Assembly: GCA_964483405.1 (NCBI GenBank)
Contig: CAZABC010000003.1
Location: forward strand, 1 to 64,000
Origin: CAZABC01 sp964483405
GTDB taxonomy: Bacteria > Chloroflexota > Limnocylindria > Limnocylindrales > CSP1-4
Direction of reading: 5' to 3'
Length of the DNA stretch: 64,000 nt
In this document: piece after piece, positions 50,206-58,599 of the stretch
How positions within the stretch are numbered: the stretch's first letter is position 1
Layout of the letters: the number at the start of each line of letters is the position of its first letter
Program-made: the position numbers and the translations under genes
Notes under the pieces: generated by a model
What the model saw: the letters and a program-made list of their open reading frames with translations, nothing else
What the model was told of the DNA's origin: nothing
The model's database searches: none

Positions 50206-51276
50206 ATGACGGCTGGCGCGGCCGCCGGGGCGACCGGCGGGAAGGGGCACCGGAGCCGGCGCTGGCTCGTCCCGTGGCTGCTCATGGCCCCGGGCCTGCT
50301 CTGGCTCATCCTCTTCTTCATCGTCCCGAACATCCAGATGTTCGTGACCTCGCTCTCGACGGGCTCGGTCGTCCAGGGGTATGAGTTCACCTTCGCGATC
50401 GAGAACTATGTCGAGGCGATCACGAAGTTCCCGGACAACATCCGGAACTCGCTGGTCTTCGGCGGCCTCGCCACCACCCTCTGCTTCCTCATCGGCTACC
50501 CGCTCGCGTACGGGATCGCCGTCCGCGGCGGACCGTACAAGAGCCTGCTGCTCTTCCTCGTCATCGCCCCGTTCTTCACGAGCTTCCTCATCCGGACGAT
50601 CTCGTGGAAGATCATCCTCGGCGATCAGGGCGTTTTCCTGTCGATGCTCCGGGCCGTGCCCGGGATCCCCGACAACGTCTCGATCCTCGGCACGCCGCTC
50701 GCGGTCGTGGCCGGCCTGACCTACGAGTTCCTGCCCTTCTTCGTGCTGCCGGCGTACGTGTCGATCGAGAAGATCGACGGCCGGCTGGTCGAGGCCGCGC
50801 GCGACCTGTACGCCGGGCCGTGGCGACCCGGCGGCCTGCGGGTCGGCGCGGCGGTCGGCGGCATCCTGGCGGCCGCGATGTGGATCGGCTTCGGCTACGC
50901 CTCGCTCGATGGCGGCGGCGCGCTCGTCTTCGCCGGCGTGGCGGTCGCCGGGGCGGTCATCGGGGCGCTCGTCTGCGGCTACCTGCTGTCCGAGGCGTTC
51001 ATCAGGATCACCTTCCCGCTCAGCCTGCCGGGGGTCTTCGCCGGGGGCATCCTCGTCTTCATCCCGATCGTCGGCGACTACGTGAACGCCGAGCTGCTCG
51101 GCAACCCGAAGACGCAGATGATCGGCAACGTCATCCAGAACCGGTTCCTGGCCGTCAACGACTACCCGCTCGCCGCGGCGCTGTCGTTCCTGCTGATGGC
51201 CGGCATCCTGCTCTCGATCTTCATCTACGCCAGGGCCCTCGGGACCGAGGAGCTGACGGGGGGTCGCGCCGGATGA
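50206..51276 (+). CDS. potB: Polyamine ABC transporter permease PotB with insertion in the EAA loop
   Basis: A 356-residue permease. TM segments and the N-terminal part (APGLLWLILFFIVPNIQMF, APFFTSFLIRTISWKIIL) match PotB. The cytoplasmic EAA loop that docks on PotA normally reads without break. Here EAARDLYAG (196-204) and EAFIRITFPLSLPG (263-276) are separated by about 58 extra residues with two hydrophobic helices (VGAAVGGILAAAMWIGFGYA, ALVFAGVAVAGAVIGALVCGYL). The length exceeds usual PotB (about 285-310). potC overlaps its stop as ATGA. Confidence 0.9.
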   Translation: MTAGAAAGATGGKGHRSRRWLVPWLLMAPGLLWLILFFIVPNIQMFVTSLSTGSVVQGYEFTFAIENYVEAITKFPDNIRNSLVFGGLATTLCFLIGYPLAYGIAVRGGPYKSLLLFLVIAPFFTSFLIRTISWKIILGDQGVFLSMLRAVPGIPDNVSILGTPLAVVAGLTYEFLPFFVLPAYVSIEKIDGRLVEAARDLYAGPWRPGGLRVGAAVGGILAAAMWIGFGYASLDGGGALVFAGVAVAGAVIGALVCGYLLSEAFIRITFPLSLPGVFAGGILVFIPIVGDYVNAELLGNPKTQMIGNVIQNRFLAVNDYPLAAALSFLLMAGILLSIFIYARALGTEELTGGRAG

Positions 51277-52157
51277 GCGCCACGACCGGGACCGCCGGGC
51301 GCCCGGGTGGCGGGAGCGCGCGCGCCTGGAAGGCGATCGACCGGTATGTCGTGCCCGCCTTCACGATCGCCGCGATCGGCTATCTGCTCCTGCCGATCGC
51401 CGTGATGGTCATCTTCTCGTTCAACGATCCGCCCGGGCGGTTCAACTTCGTGTGGGGCGAGTTCAGCATCGACGCCTGGCTCAACCCGCTCGGCCGGCCG
51501 GGGCTCGCCCAGGCGCTCCTCAACAGCATCCTGATCGCGTTCCTCTCGACGATCGTCGCGACGACCCTCGGGACGCTGATCGCGCTCGCCCTGACCCGCT
51601 ACGAGTTCCGGGGCAAGGGCGGGACGAACACGTTCCTGTTCATCCCGATGGCGACGCCCGAGATCGTCCTCGGGGCGAGCCTCCTCACGCTCTTCGTCGC
51701 GACGGCCCAGGAGCCGCTCAAGACCCTGACCGGCGGCACGCTCTTCCCGCTCGGCCTCCAGACGATCCTCATCGCCCACATCATGTTCAACATCTCGTTC
51801 GTGGTCGTGACCCTGCGGGCCCGGATGCAGGGCTTCCCGCGCCACCTCGAGGAGGCCGCCATGGATCTCGGGGCGAACGAGTGGGTGACGTTCTGGAAGG
51901 TGACCTTCCCGCTCATCCTGCCGGGCATCCTCGCCGCGGCGCTGCTCGCCTTCAGCCTATCGATCGACGACTTCATCATCACCCAGTTCACGGCCGGGAC
52001 CCAGAACACCTTCCCCCTCTGGGTCTGGGCGAGCATCCGCAACAACCTGCCGCCGCAGGTCCACGTCATCGGGACGATGATCTTCGGGATCACCGTGGGC
52101 CTCGTCATCGTCTCGACCCTCTTCCAGCGCCGCCAGGCCCGCCGCGAGGCGGCCTGA
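51273..52157 (+). CDS. potC: Polyamine ABC transporter permease PotC
   Basis: A 294-residue permease with six TM helices. The EAA loop is intact (EEAAMDLGANEWVTFWKVTFPLILPG, read in two parts), and the PotC-type start of the core is IAVMVIFSFNDPPGRFNFVW; SLSIDDFIITQFTAG is also typical. Start is ATG at 51273, coupled to potB. It completes PotABCD. Confidence 0.92.
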   Translation: MSATTGTAGRPGGGSARAWKAIDRYVVPAFTIAAIGYLLLPIAVMVIFSFNDPPGRFNFVWGEFSIDAWLNPLGRPGLAQALLNSILIAFLSTIVATTLGTLIALALTRYEFRGKGGTNTFLFIPMATPEIVLGASLLTLFVATAQEPLKTLTGGTLFPLGLQTILIAHIMFNISFVVVTLRARMQGFPRHLEEAAMDLGANEWVTFWKVTFPLILPGILAAALLAFSLSIDDFIITQFTAGTQNTFPLWVWASIRNNLPPQVHVIGTMIFGITVGLVIVSTLFQRRQARREAA

Positions 52158-52230
52158 CGGAGCGCAGCCGCCGCAGCCGGACGGCCGCCGAAGCGGGGCC
52201 GGCCGGGCCCGGCACAGGAGCCAGATCGCC

Positions 52231-53544
52231 ATGACCCTGCTCGATGACCGCGCCCCGACCCTGCCCGACCGCTCCGTCGTCCCGGCCGTCTGGGGCCGGA
52301 TCACGAACCTCACCGTCGACCACGGCGAGGGCAGCTGGCTCGTGACGACGGACGGCGAGCGCTACCTCGACTACAGCTCGGGCATCGGGGTCACGAACAC
52401 CGGCCACGCCCACCCGCGCGTCGTCGCGGCGGTCCAGGCCCAGGCGGCGAAGCTCCTCCACGGCCAGCAGAACATCGTCTTCCATGAGCCGGGCCTGCGG
52501 CTGTACGACCGGCTCCGGACGCTCCTGCCCGGTGGGCCGTGGCAGGCGTTCCTCTCGAACAGCGGGGCCGAGGCGGTCGAAGCATCGGTCAAGCTCGCCC
52601 GGATCGCCACCGGCCGGCCGGTCATCATCCCGTTCCGCTACGGCTTCCACGGTCGGACCGCCCAGACGATGGCGCTGACCGCCGCCAAGGACGTCTACCG
52701 GGCGGCCTTCGAGCCGCTACCCGGGTCCGTGTACCACGCGGCCTACCCGTACTGCTACCGCGCCCCGGGCGGGCCGCACGAGCCGGCCGCCTGCAGCTGC
52801 GACTGGGAGGCCCAGCTCGACCTGCTCTTCCACCAGCTGATCTACCCGGAGCGGGTCGCCGCGATCATCGTCGAGCCGGTCATCGGCGAGGGCGGCTACA
52901 TCGTCCCGCCGCCGACCTTCCTGCCGCGTCTCCGCGAGATCACCCGCCAGCACGGCATCCTCCTCATCGCCGACGAGGTCCAGTCCGGCTTCGGGCGGAC
53001 CGGCGAGCTGTTCGCGGTGCGGCACTGGGACGTCGAGCCCGACATCGTCGTCATGGCCAAGGGAATCGCGTCGGGGCTCCCGCTATCGGGGATCATCGCC
53101 CGCGACGGCGTCATGGCCGCGTGGAAGCCCGGGACCCACGGCGGGACGTACGGCGGGAACGTCGTCAGCTGCGCCGCGGCGAACGCCACCCTCGACGTCA
53201 TCGAGGAGGAGGGCCTCGTCGCCAACGCCCGGGAGCGCGGGAGGCAGTTCCTCGCCGGGCTCCGGGCCCTCCAGGCGAAGTACCGCGCGATCGGCGACGC
53301 CCGGGGCCTCGGCCTGATGGTGGCGATCGAGCTGGTGAAGCCCGACGAGGCCGACGGGCGCGTCCCCGACCCGGACCTGACCAGGCGCGTCCTCGCCGAG
53401 GCGCTCGAGCGCCGGCTGATCGTCCTGTCCGCCGGCAGCTACGCGAACGTCGTCCGGATCATCCCGCCGCTGGTGACGACCGCGGCCGAGGTCGATCTCG
53501 CCCTGTCGGTCCTCGACGAGAGCCTCGCGGCCGCCGGCGCGTAA
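52231..53544 (+). CDS. Class III aminotransferase, GABA/putrescine-type
   Basis: A 437-residue PLP enzyme. The fold-type I class III pattern is clear: YLDYSSGIGVTNTGHAHPRV, cofactor-binding SNSGAEAVEASVKLA, LLIADEVQSGFGRTG, and PLP-lysine IVVMAKGIASGLPLSG. It most resembles 4-aminobutyrate or related omega-amino transaminases (GabT, PuuE). Location 70 bases after potC suggests catabolism of imported polyamines. AGGAG at 52216-52220 precedes the ATG. An unusual Cys-rich insert (CYRAPGGPHEPAACSCDW) is shared by some homologues and could bind metal. Substrate unproven. Confidence 0.9.
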   Translation: MTLLDDRAPTLPDRSVVPAVWGRITNLTVDHGEGSWLVTTDGERYLDYSSGIGVTNTGHAHPRVVAAVQAQAAKLLHGQQNIVFHEPGLRLYDRLRTLLPGGPWQAFLSNSGAEAVEASVKLARIATGRPVIIPFRYGFHGRTAQTMALTAAKDVYRAAFEPLPGSVYHAAYPYCYRAPGGPHEPAACSCDWEAQLDLLFHQLIYPERVAAIIVEPVIGEGGYIVPPPTFLPRLREITRQHGILLIADEVQSGFGRTGELFAVRHWDVEPDIVVMAKGIASGLPLSGIIARDGVMAAWKPGTHGGTYGGNVVSCAAANATLDVIEEEGLVANARERGRQFLAGLRALQAKYRAIGDARGLGLMVAIELVKPDEADGRVPDPDLTRRVLAEALERRLIVLSAGSYANVVRIIPPLVTTAAEVDLALSVLDESLAAAGA

Positions 53545-53799
53545 CGAGTCGGCCGGATCGACCGGGTCGTCGGGACCTCGTCCTGCGACCCGACGTCCGC
53601 CGGGCTCGCCTGGCGCCAAGAGCCGCTCCGCGTCGACGACCGGGTCGCCCTCGCCGCGACGCTCGAGGATGCGGCGGTGGCGGCCGTCGTCGCCGACCTC
53701 GTCGACCCGGCCACCGTCGATGGGCTCCTCGGACCCTGTGCGGGCCTGCTCGACGATCCGCGGGGCCCGACCACGGTCGACGGCGGCGGGCCGACGTGA
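53545..53799 (+). pseudogene. Coding-like stretch after the aminotransferase stop, no start codon
   Basis: Directly after the aminotransferase TAA, in the same frame, 84 codons with the window's GC3 pattern run to a TGA at 53797. Translation includes LAWRQEPLRVDDRVALAATL and VVADLVDPATVDGLLGP. No ATG/GTG/TTG lies near the beginning. It could be a decayed gene, a small protein from a rare start codon, or chance open frame. Beyond it, 53800-53898 holds nothing identifiable. Confidence 0.3.
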
Positions 53800-53898
53800 G
53801 CCGGCTCGACCTCGCCTGGCCCGAGCCGACGCCCACGGGGCACCCGTCGCGCCGCCGCGACCGCGATCAGCCGTTCCGCAGCGTCGAGACCGCGCCGG

Positions 53899-54732
53899 TC
53901 AGCCGCCGCCGACGATGCGCAGGATCTCCTCGTGGAGCCGTCCGTTCGTCCCGACGAACGACGGCGCGTCGATCCGCCGGGCGCCGGTGACGTCGGTCAC
54001 CCGGCCGCCGGCCTCCTCGATGAGGACCTGCGGGGCGGCGAGGTCCCAGGCGTTCATCCCGGTCTCGAGCATGCACTCGGCGGCGCCCTCGGCGACGAGG
54101 GCGTAGCCCCAGAAGTCGCCGAAGCCGCGCTCGCGCCAGGCGCTCCCGACGAGCGCGTCGAAGCCGGGCATGAGCCCGCTCCGCCGGCTATCGGTCGCCG
54201 ACCCGTAGAGGACCTGGGCGTCGCCGAGGGAGCCGACCTCGGAGACGCGGATCCGCCGCTCGCCGTCGAGGCCGCGGGCCCACGCGCCGGCACCTCGCCG
54301 GGCGAACCACCGCTCGCGCATCGCCGGCGCCGAGAGCACCCCGGCCTGGATCTCCCCGTCGCGCTCGACGGCGAGGAGCGTCCCGAACAGCGGCACGCCC
54401 CGGACGTAGTTGTGGGTCCCATCGATCGGGTCGATGTACCAGCGAACGGCCGCGTCACCCTGCTCGACGCCGTACTCCTCGCCGACGAGCCCGTGACCGG
54501 GGAACCGGTCGACGATCCGCTCGCGGATGACCCGCTCGATCGCCTGGTCGGCCTGGGTCACCAGCGTCCGGTCGGGCTTCGCGGTGATGACCAGATCGCG
54601 GCGGAACGAGGCGAGGGCGATCCGGTCCGCCTCGTCGCAGCAGGCGTGGGCCAGGGCCAGCCAGGCGCCGAGCTCCGCCTCGTCGCCGCGCCGGAGCGAC
54701 GCGCTCCACTCGGGACCGAAGTCGACCGCCAT
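53899..54732 (-). CDS. Inositol monophosphatase family protein (possibly histidinol-phosphatase)
   Basis: A 277-residue Mg-dependent phosphatase. Metal-binding signatures are present: GLVGEEYG, WYIDPIDGTHNYVRG and NAWDLAAPQVLIEEAGG. The family covers inositol monophosphatase, HisN-type histidinol-phosphatase and sulfite-assimilation phosphatases; THNYVRG with the GFGDFWGYALVAEGAAE context recalls HisN-type proteins, but no his genes are adjacent. Start is ATG at 54732, with TACTGT 6 bases before it (leaderless). Confidence 0.87.
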   Translation of the reverse strand: MAVDFGPEWSASLRRGDEAELGAWLALAHACCDEADRIALASFRRDLVITAKPDRTLVTQADQAIERVIRERIVDRFPGHGLVGEEYGVEQGDAAVRWYIDPIDGTHNYVRGVPLFGTLLAVERDGEIQAGVLSAPAMRERWFARRGAGAWARGLDGERRIRVSEVGSLGDAQVLYGSATDSRRSGLMPGFDALVGSAWRERGFGDFWGYALVAEGAAECMLETGMNAWDLAAPQVLIEEAGGRVTDVTGARRIDAPSFVGTNGRLHEEILRIVGGG

Positions 54733-54738
54733 GGGCGC

Positions 54739-54744
54739 ACAGTA
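54739..54744 (-). promoter_or_regulatory. -10 element of the inositol-phosphatase-like gene (leaderless)
   Basis: TACTGT on the minus strand, 6 bases before the ATG at 54732. Confidence 0.4.
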
Positions 54745-54766
54745 CCCGGTCGGCCGGACCCGCCGC

Positions 54767-55858
54767 TCAGGGGTCGAGGCGGTAGAAGCGGAACGTCTCG
54801 TGCTCGATCGGCAGGACCGAGACGGACCGGAAGCCCGCCTCGAGCGCGTACGCGCGCATCGTCTCGGGTCGCATCACGGCGCCGGTCCCGACCGAGGGCC
54901 GATCGGCGAGGCTGTTGACGAGACAGAAGACGAGGCTGTAGCCGTAGTTGAGCCGTTCGACATCGTCGCCGGGAGCCGTGAACGCTTCGGCGACCTTCTC
55001 GTCGACGACGATCGCCGTCCCGCCCGGGGCGAGGAGGTTCCGCGCCGCCCGCAGCACCTCGACCGGCCGCGACAGGTCGTGGACGGCCTCGAAGATCGTC
55101 ACCACGTCGTAGCTCCCGTCGAGGTCGTGCTGGCCGGCGTCGACGAGGTGGAAGGCGACCCGCGACAGGCCGAGTCCCTCGGCCGCCGCGTTGCGCTGGG
55201 CGCGGTCGATCGACTCGGGGTCGACGTCGAGCCCGTCGATGTGGACGGCCGGGTAGGCGTGGGCCATCGCGATCGCCGACCAGCCGGCGCCGCAGGCGAC
55301 GTCGGCCACGCGGGCGCCGGTCCGCAGCCGGGCGTGGACGTCGGGGATGGCCGGCAGCCACTCCTGGGTCAGCTGGTGCCGGAAGACCGGCCGGTTGGCG
55401 AGCTCCTGGGCCTCGACGAGCCCCGGGTAGTCGGCCCAGCCGACGCCCTCGCCCCGCTGGTACGCCTCGACGATCGCCGGCAGCATCCGCGCGCCGCTGA
55501 CGACGTACCGCGGCAGCGGCGCACCGGCGGCCGGGCTATCGGGGTCGAGGAGGACCTCCGCGTGAGCGGACGGGAGGGCGAACCGGCGGTCGTCCGGCGC
55601 CGCGGCCGGGTCGTCGACGTCGAGGATGCCGGTGACCGCCTGCTGCTCGAGCCACTCGCGGGCGTAGCGGCCGTCGATGCCGGCTCGGCCCGCGAGCTCG
55701 TGCGGCGTCGCCGGGCCACCGTCGGCGAGCGCCCGGTACAGCCCGAGGTCGAGCCCGAGGTGGATCGCCAGCAGGTCGAAGGCGCCGAGCGTCGCCTCGA
55801 ACAGACGGGCGGCGAACGCGTCGCGCGCGGCGACGTCGGGCGGGGGCGCGGAGGACAT
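54767..55858 (-). CDS. SAM-dependent methyltransferase with N-terminal winged helix
   Basis: A 363-residue protein. The N-terminal about 100 residues form a winged-helix dimerisation domain (LADGGPATPHELAGRAGIDG, YAREWLEQQAVTGILD) like O-methyltransferases and the Rv2258c group. The C-terminal Rossmann domain has motif I VADVACGAGWSAIAMA, acidic HIDGLDVDPESID, and VVTIFEAVHDLSRP. Substrate unknown. Start ATG at 55858 follows GGAGGTG. It lies alone between the phosphatase and the aldolase genes. Confidence 0.83.
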   Translation of the reverse strand: MSSAPPPDVAARDAFAARLFEATLGAFDLLAIHLGLDLGLYRALADGGPATPHELAGRAGIDGRYAREWLEQQAVTGILDVDDPAAAPDDRRFALPSAHAEVLLDPDSPAAGAPLPRYVVSGARMLPAIVEAYQRGEGVGWADYPGLVEAQELANRPVFRHQLTQEWLPAIPDVHARLRTGARVADVACGAGWSAIAMAHAYPAVHIDGLDVDPESIDRAQRNAAAEGLGLSRVAFHLVDAGQHDLDGSYDVVTIFEAVHDLSRPVEVLRAARNLLAPGGTAIVVDEKVAEAFTAPGDDVERLNYGYSLVFCLVNSLADRPSVGTGAVMRPETMRAYALEAGFRSVSVLPIEHETFRFYRLDP

Positions 55859-56002
55859 CGGGACGCACCTCCAGGGTCGGCGCGCCGGGGCCGGCGTCGC
55901 GCTCCGTATCCTGCCACCGTCGCCGGGCGAGGTCGAGTCCCGCGCGCGCTCCCGGACGACCCGACCGGCAGGGCCGACCGCGCCGGCCAGGCGCCCGGCG
56001 CG

Positions 56003-57430
56003 TCAGGCGGTCGCGACCGCCCCGCGGAGCCCGTCGGGCAGCGGGCGATGGACCTCGACCGGCGCGACGTGCCGGTCGACGAGGCCGCGACCGCCGACGA
56101 CCCCGAGCTGGTCGTACAGGAACGCGATCTTGTCACCCTGCGAGGCGAGGATCTCGTCCTTCGTCGCCAGATCCCACAGCTGCCGCTTGAACGGACCGAT
56201 CGCCTTCTTGCGCGAGGTGTACACGAACTGGGCGTCGGTCTGGCCGTCCTTGCGCTCGTCGAGCGCGTTGGCGAAGCACCAGTCGCGGATCGCGTCCTGG
56301 AGCTCGGCCGGGAAGGCCGGGTGCTCGTAGAGGGCGTTCTGGAAACCGGTCGCGAGGTGGATCTCGGCCGTCTCGACCTCCCGGAAGCGGTGGAAGAGCT
56401 CGTCGGGCAGGGTCGATGCGCCGTGCTGGACCGTGCCGGCGAGCCCGTACTCCGACCGGGCGATCGCGCCGAGCCGCTCGTGGACGCCGAAGTCGACCGC
56501 GACCGCCGCGACCGATCCGTCGGGGAGGACGACCCCGCCGTGGCTCGTGCCGGTCTGGACGCTGACCTTGCTGACGCCGACGGCGCCGGGCGCGAGGACC
56601 TCGAGCTCGCGTCGGTAGCCATCGAGATACGCCCGCAGCTCGGCCTCGTTCGAGTTCTCCTTGCCGACCTCGCCGATCTCGCCACCGACGCTGATCGACA
56701 CGCCGTCGGCCTCGAGCGAGCGGATGAGGGCCGTCATCTCGGCCGACAGTCGATAGTTGACCGCCTGCTCGGCGTCGACGGTCGGCTGGGAGAGGTCGAC
56801 GAGCGTCGAGGCGTCGATGTCGATGTTGCGGTAGCCCGCATCGACGGCCAGTCGGCAGGCGCGCCGGATCTCCTCGGTCATCGCCTCCGGGTCGGCGGCG
56901 TACTTCTTGGCGTTGAACTGGTAGTGGTCGCCCTGCAGGAAGACGGGGCCGCGCCAGCCGGCCGCGATGGCCCCCGCGAGGACGGCCGTGCTGTAGTCGA
57001 TCGGCCGCTGCCAGGTGTAGGTCTGCTCGCTCCTCGCCAGCTCGAGGATGACGGCGCCGACGTCGTGGGCCGCGGCCCGCTCGAAGACGACCCGGGCCAT
57101 GTCGAAGGTCTGGGCCCGGATGTTGATCGCCGGGACGGTGAAGCCCGAGACCTCGCCCCGACCGCGCGCGGCGTAGAGCCCCTGGATGCTGGCCGACCGG
57201 GCGCCGAGCGCCTGGCTGGCCTCCCAGACGAGCCAGCGGGCGGCCTCGATGGCACCCTCGTCCTCGGAGAAGGCGGCGGTCCAGGCGAGGTCGCGGATCG
57301 CCCCGGCGCGGAAGCGTCGCTCGTCGTCGACGACGAGGCGATCGGTCTCGAGGTGGGCGATGCCCTCGAGGTGGGCGATGCCCTCGAGGCGGGCGAGGAG
57401 GTCGGCGGCGGAGGTGGCGACGTACGGCAT
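56003..57430 (-). CDS. Class II fructose-bisphosphate aldolase family protein (long form)
   Basis: A 475-residue zinc aldolase-type barrel. Family features include VPAINIRAQTFDMARVVFERA, zinc-site VFLQGDHYQFN, IDIDASTLVDLS, SVGGEIGEVGKENSNE and SVQTGTSHGGVVL. Typical class II FBAs have 300-360 residues; extra sequence lies at the N-terminus and in the last about 100 residues. It could act in glycolysis/gluconeogenesis or on another ketose bisphosphate. ATG at 57430 follows AGGAG; a more upstream ATG (57466) is possible. Near the N-terminus EGIAHL is duplicated by an 18-base DNA repeat. Confidence 0.85.
   Translation of the reverse strand: MPYVATSAADLLARLEGIAHLEGIAHLETDRLVVDDERRFRAGAIRDLAWTAAFSEDEGAIEAARWLVWEASQALGARSASIQGLYAARGRGEVSGFTVPAINIRAQTFDMARVVFERAAAHDVGAVILELARSEQTYTWQRPIDYSTAVLAGAIAAGWRGPVFLQGDHYQFNAKKYAADPEAMTEEIRRACRLAVDAGYRNIDIDASTLVDLSQPTVDAEQAVNYRLSAEMTALIRSLEADGVSISVGGEIGEVGKENSNEAELRAYLDGYRRELEVLAPGAVGVSKVSVQTGTSHGGVVLPDGSVAAVAVDFGVHERLGAIARSEYGLAGTVQHGASTLPDELFHRFREVETAEIHLATGFQNALYEHPAFPAELQDAIRDWCFANALDERKDGQTDAQFVYTSRKKAIGPFKRQLWDLATKDEILASQGDKIAFLYDQLGVVGGRGLVDRHVAPVEVHRPLPDGLRGAVATA
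57354..57395 (-). repeat. 18-base tandem duplication in the aldolase gene
   Basis: GATGCCCTCGAGGTGGGC (plus strand) occurs twice in tandem, with a third diverged unit. It duplicates residues LEGIAH in frame. Confidence 0.7.
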
Positions 57431-57610
57431 CGGGTTCGGACTCCTGTCGGTCGGGATGCCGCCCATGGTACCGCCGCGCGACCCTCGAGCCCGATGGCTC
57501 TTGCCAACACCCGTCGTCCGGGGCGACGATCCCCCCGTGCCGTGACGGCCGCCGAGCGGGCGTCCGGCCGGGCCACCGGACGGGTCGCGTGGCGGCGAGG
57601 AGGAGACCGC

Positions 57611-57895
57611 ATGCCGCGATACGTCGTCATCCACCCTGTCGCCTTCGAGGAGGGGCAGCTCCAGCCGCTCTCACGCGAGCCGCTCCCCGACGGCGTCTGC
57701 TGGGACAGCTCACTCGTTTCGTTCGTCGACGGACGGACGTTCTGCCTGTGGCAGGCACCCGCGACGGACGCGCTGATCGACATCTTCAAGAAGTACGCTG
57801 TCCCGTACGAGACCATCCACGTGGTCCGCCGGTTCGACCCCACGACCGGCGTCCTCGAGCCGGAGGTGCTCGAGAAGGTCATGCAGCCGGCCTGA
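57611..57895 (+). CDS. DUF4242-like small protein
   Basis: A 94-residue ferredoxin-like alpha/beta protein: PRYVVIHPVAFEEGQLQPLS, SSLVSFVDGRTFCLWQAPATDALIDIFKKYAVP (read in two parts), YETIHVVRRFDP. The layout resembles DUF4242, whose Streptomyces member SCO4226 binds nickel, but the match is by eye and moderate. AGGAGG lies 8 bases before the ATG. It diverges from the aldolase gene and stands alone. Confidence 0.7.
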   Translation: MPRYVVIHPVAFEEGQLQPLSREPLPDGVCWDSSLVSFVDGRTFCLWQAPATDALIDIFKKYAVPYETIHVVRRFDPTTGVLEPEVLEKVMQPA

Positions 57896-57993
57896 GCCGT
57901 CCGATCCCGCGGGCGGCGTCGTGGCGACGGAGTAGCCCGGCCCGACCACTTCGTCGCCAGCCCTGCCGTCCGCGGTTCCGGCCGCTCGCCTCC

Positions 57994-58599
57994 CTAGGCC
58001 GATCGGGAGGCGAAGACCGAGCTGCCCGGCCGCCCGAGCGCGTCGATGACCGCCCGGGCGCACGCCTCGGGGTCGAGGACCGACGTGTCCACCTCGACGT
58101 CGTATGGACCCCAGCGGTGGACGACCGCGTGCTGGGCGGCCGCCTGGCCGATCGTCCGATCGCGGCGATCGCGCTCGCGTCGCTCGACGACCTCGAGCGG
58201 GCAGCGGACGCCGACGAAGCGGACGTCGAACGGCCGCCAGCGCTCGACGCACTCGTCGAGCCAGACCGCCTCGAGCAGGACGTGGTCGACGATGACGTCG
58301 AGGCCGTCGTCGGCCAGCGCCGCGACGGTTCGGTGCATCCCTGACACGAGCCGCTCGCCGAGCGGCCCGGTCTCGATCGTGAACGGCCCCTCGGTCCGGT
58401 CCGCGGGCCGCACGTAGCGGAAGACCTCCGACCAGAGCGGCTGGTCGAGATAGCGCTTCGGCAGGGCGAAGATGAAGCGGTCGATGCCGATCTCGAGCCA
58501 CGGGTCAGGCAGCGCCGCCTGGAGCGCCCGGACGAGCGTCGTCTTGCCCGAGCTCGACGTCCCGTTGAGGAGGAGGATGCGGCCCGGCCGGTCAGGCAT
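57994..58599 (-). CDS. P-loop kinase, chloramphenicol phosphotransferase-like
   Basis: A 201-residue protein. Walker A is LLNGTSSSGKTTLVRALQ, followed by IGIDRFIFALP and DVIVDHVLLE, RCPLEVVERRERDRRDRTIGQA. This is the pattern of the chloramphenicol 3-O-phosphotransferase-like family, most members of which are small-molecule kinases not tied to resistance. The ATG at 58599 overlaps the upstream gene's stop by 8 bases. Substrate unknown. Confidence 0.82.
   Translation of the reverse strand: MPDRPGRILLLNGTSSSGKTTLVRALQAALPDPWLEIGIDRFIFALPKRYLDQPLWSEVFRYVRPADRTEGPFTIETGPLGERLVSGMHRTVAALADDGLDVIVDHVLLEAVWLDECVERWRPFDVRFVGVRCPLEVVERRERDRRDRTIGQAAAQHAVVHRWGPYDVEVDTSVLDPEACARAVIDALGRPGSSVFASRSA

Noticed and set aside
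57500..57529. TTGCCA-N18-GACGAT as a promoter for the DUF4242-like gene
   Set aside because: The -10 is too far from consensus and unlike the TAnnnT elements elsewhere in the window.
54527..57895. A 1122-codon plus-strand frame
   Set aside because: Shadow of three minus-strand enzymes; only the final 94 codons form a plausible gene.
57994..58599. Chloramphenicol resistance gene
   Set aside because: Only fold-level similarity to chloramphenicol phosphotransferase; most family members are unrelated kinases and there is no resistance context.
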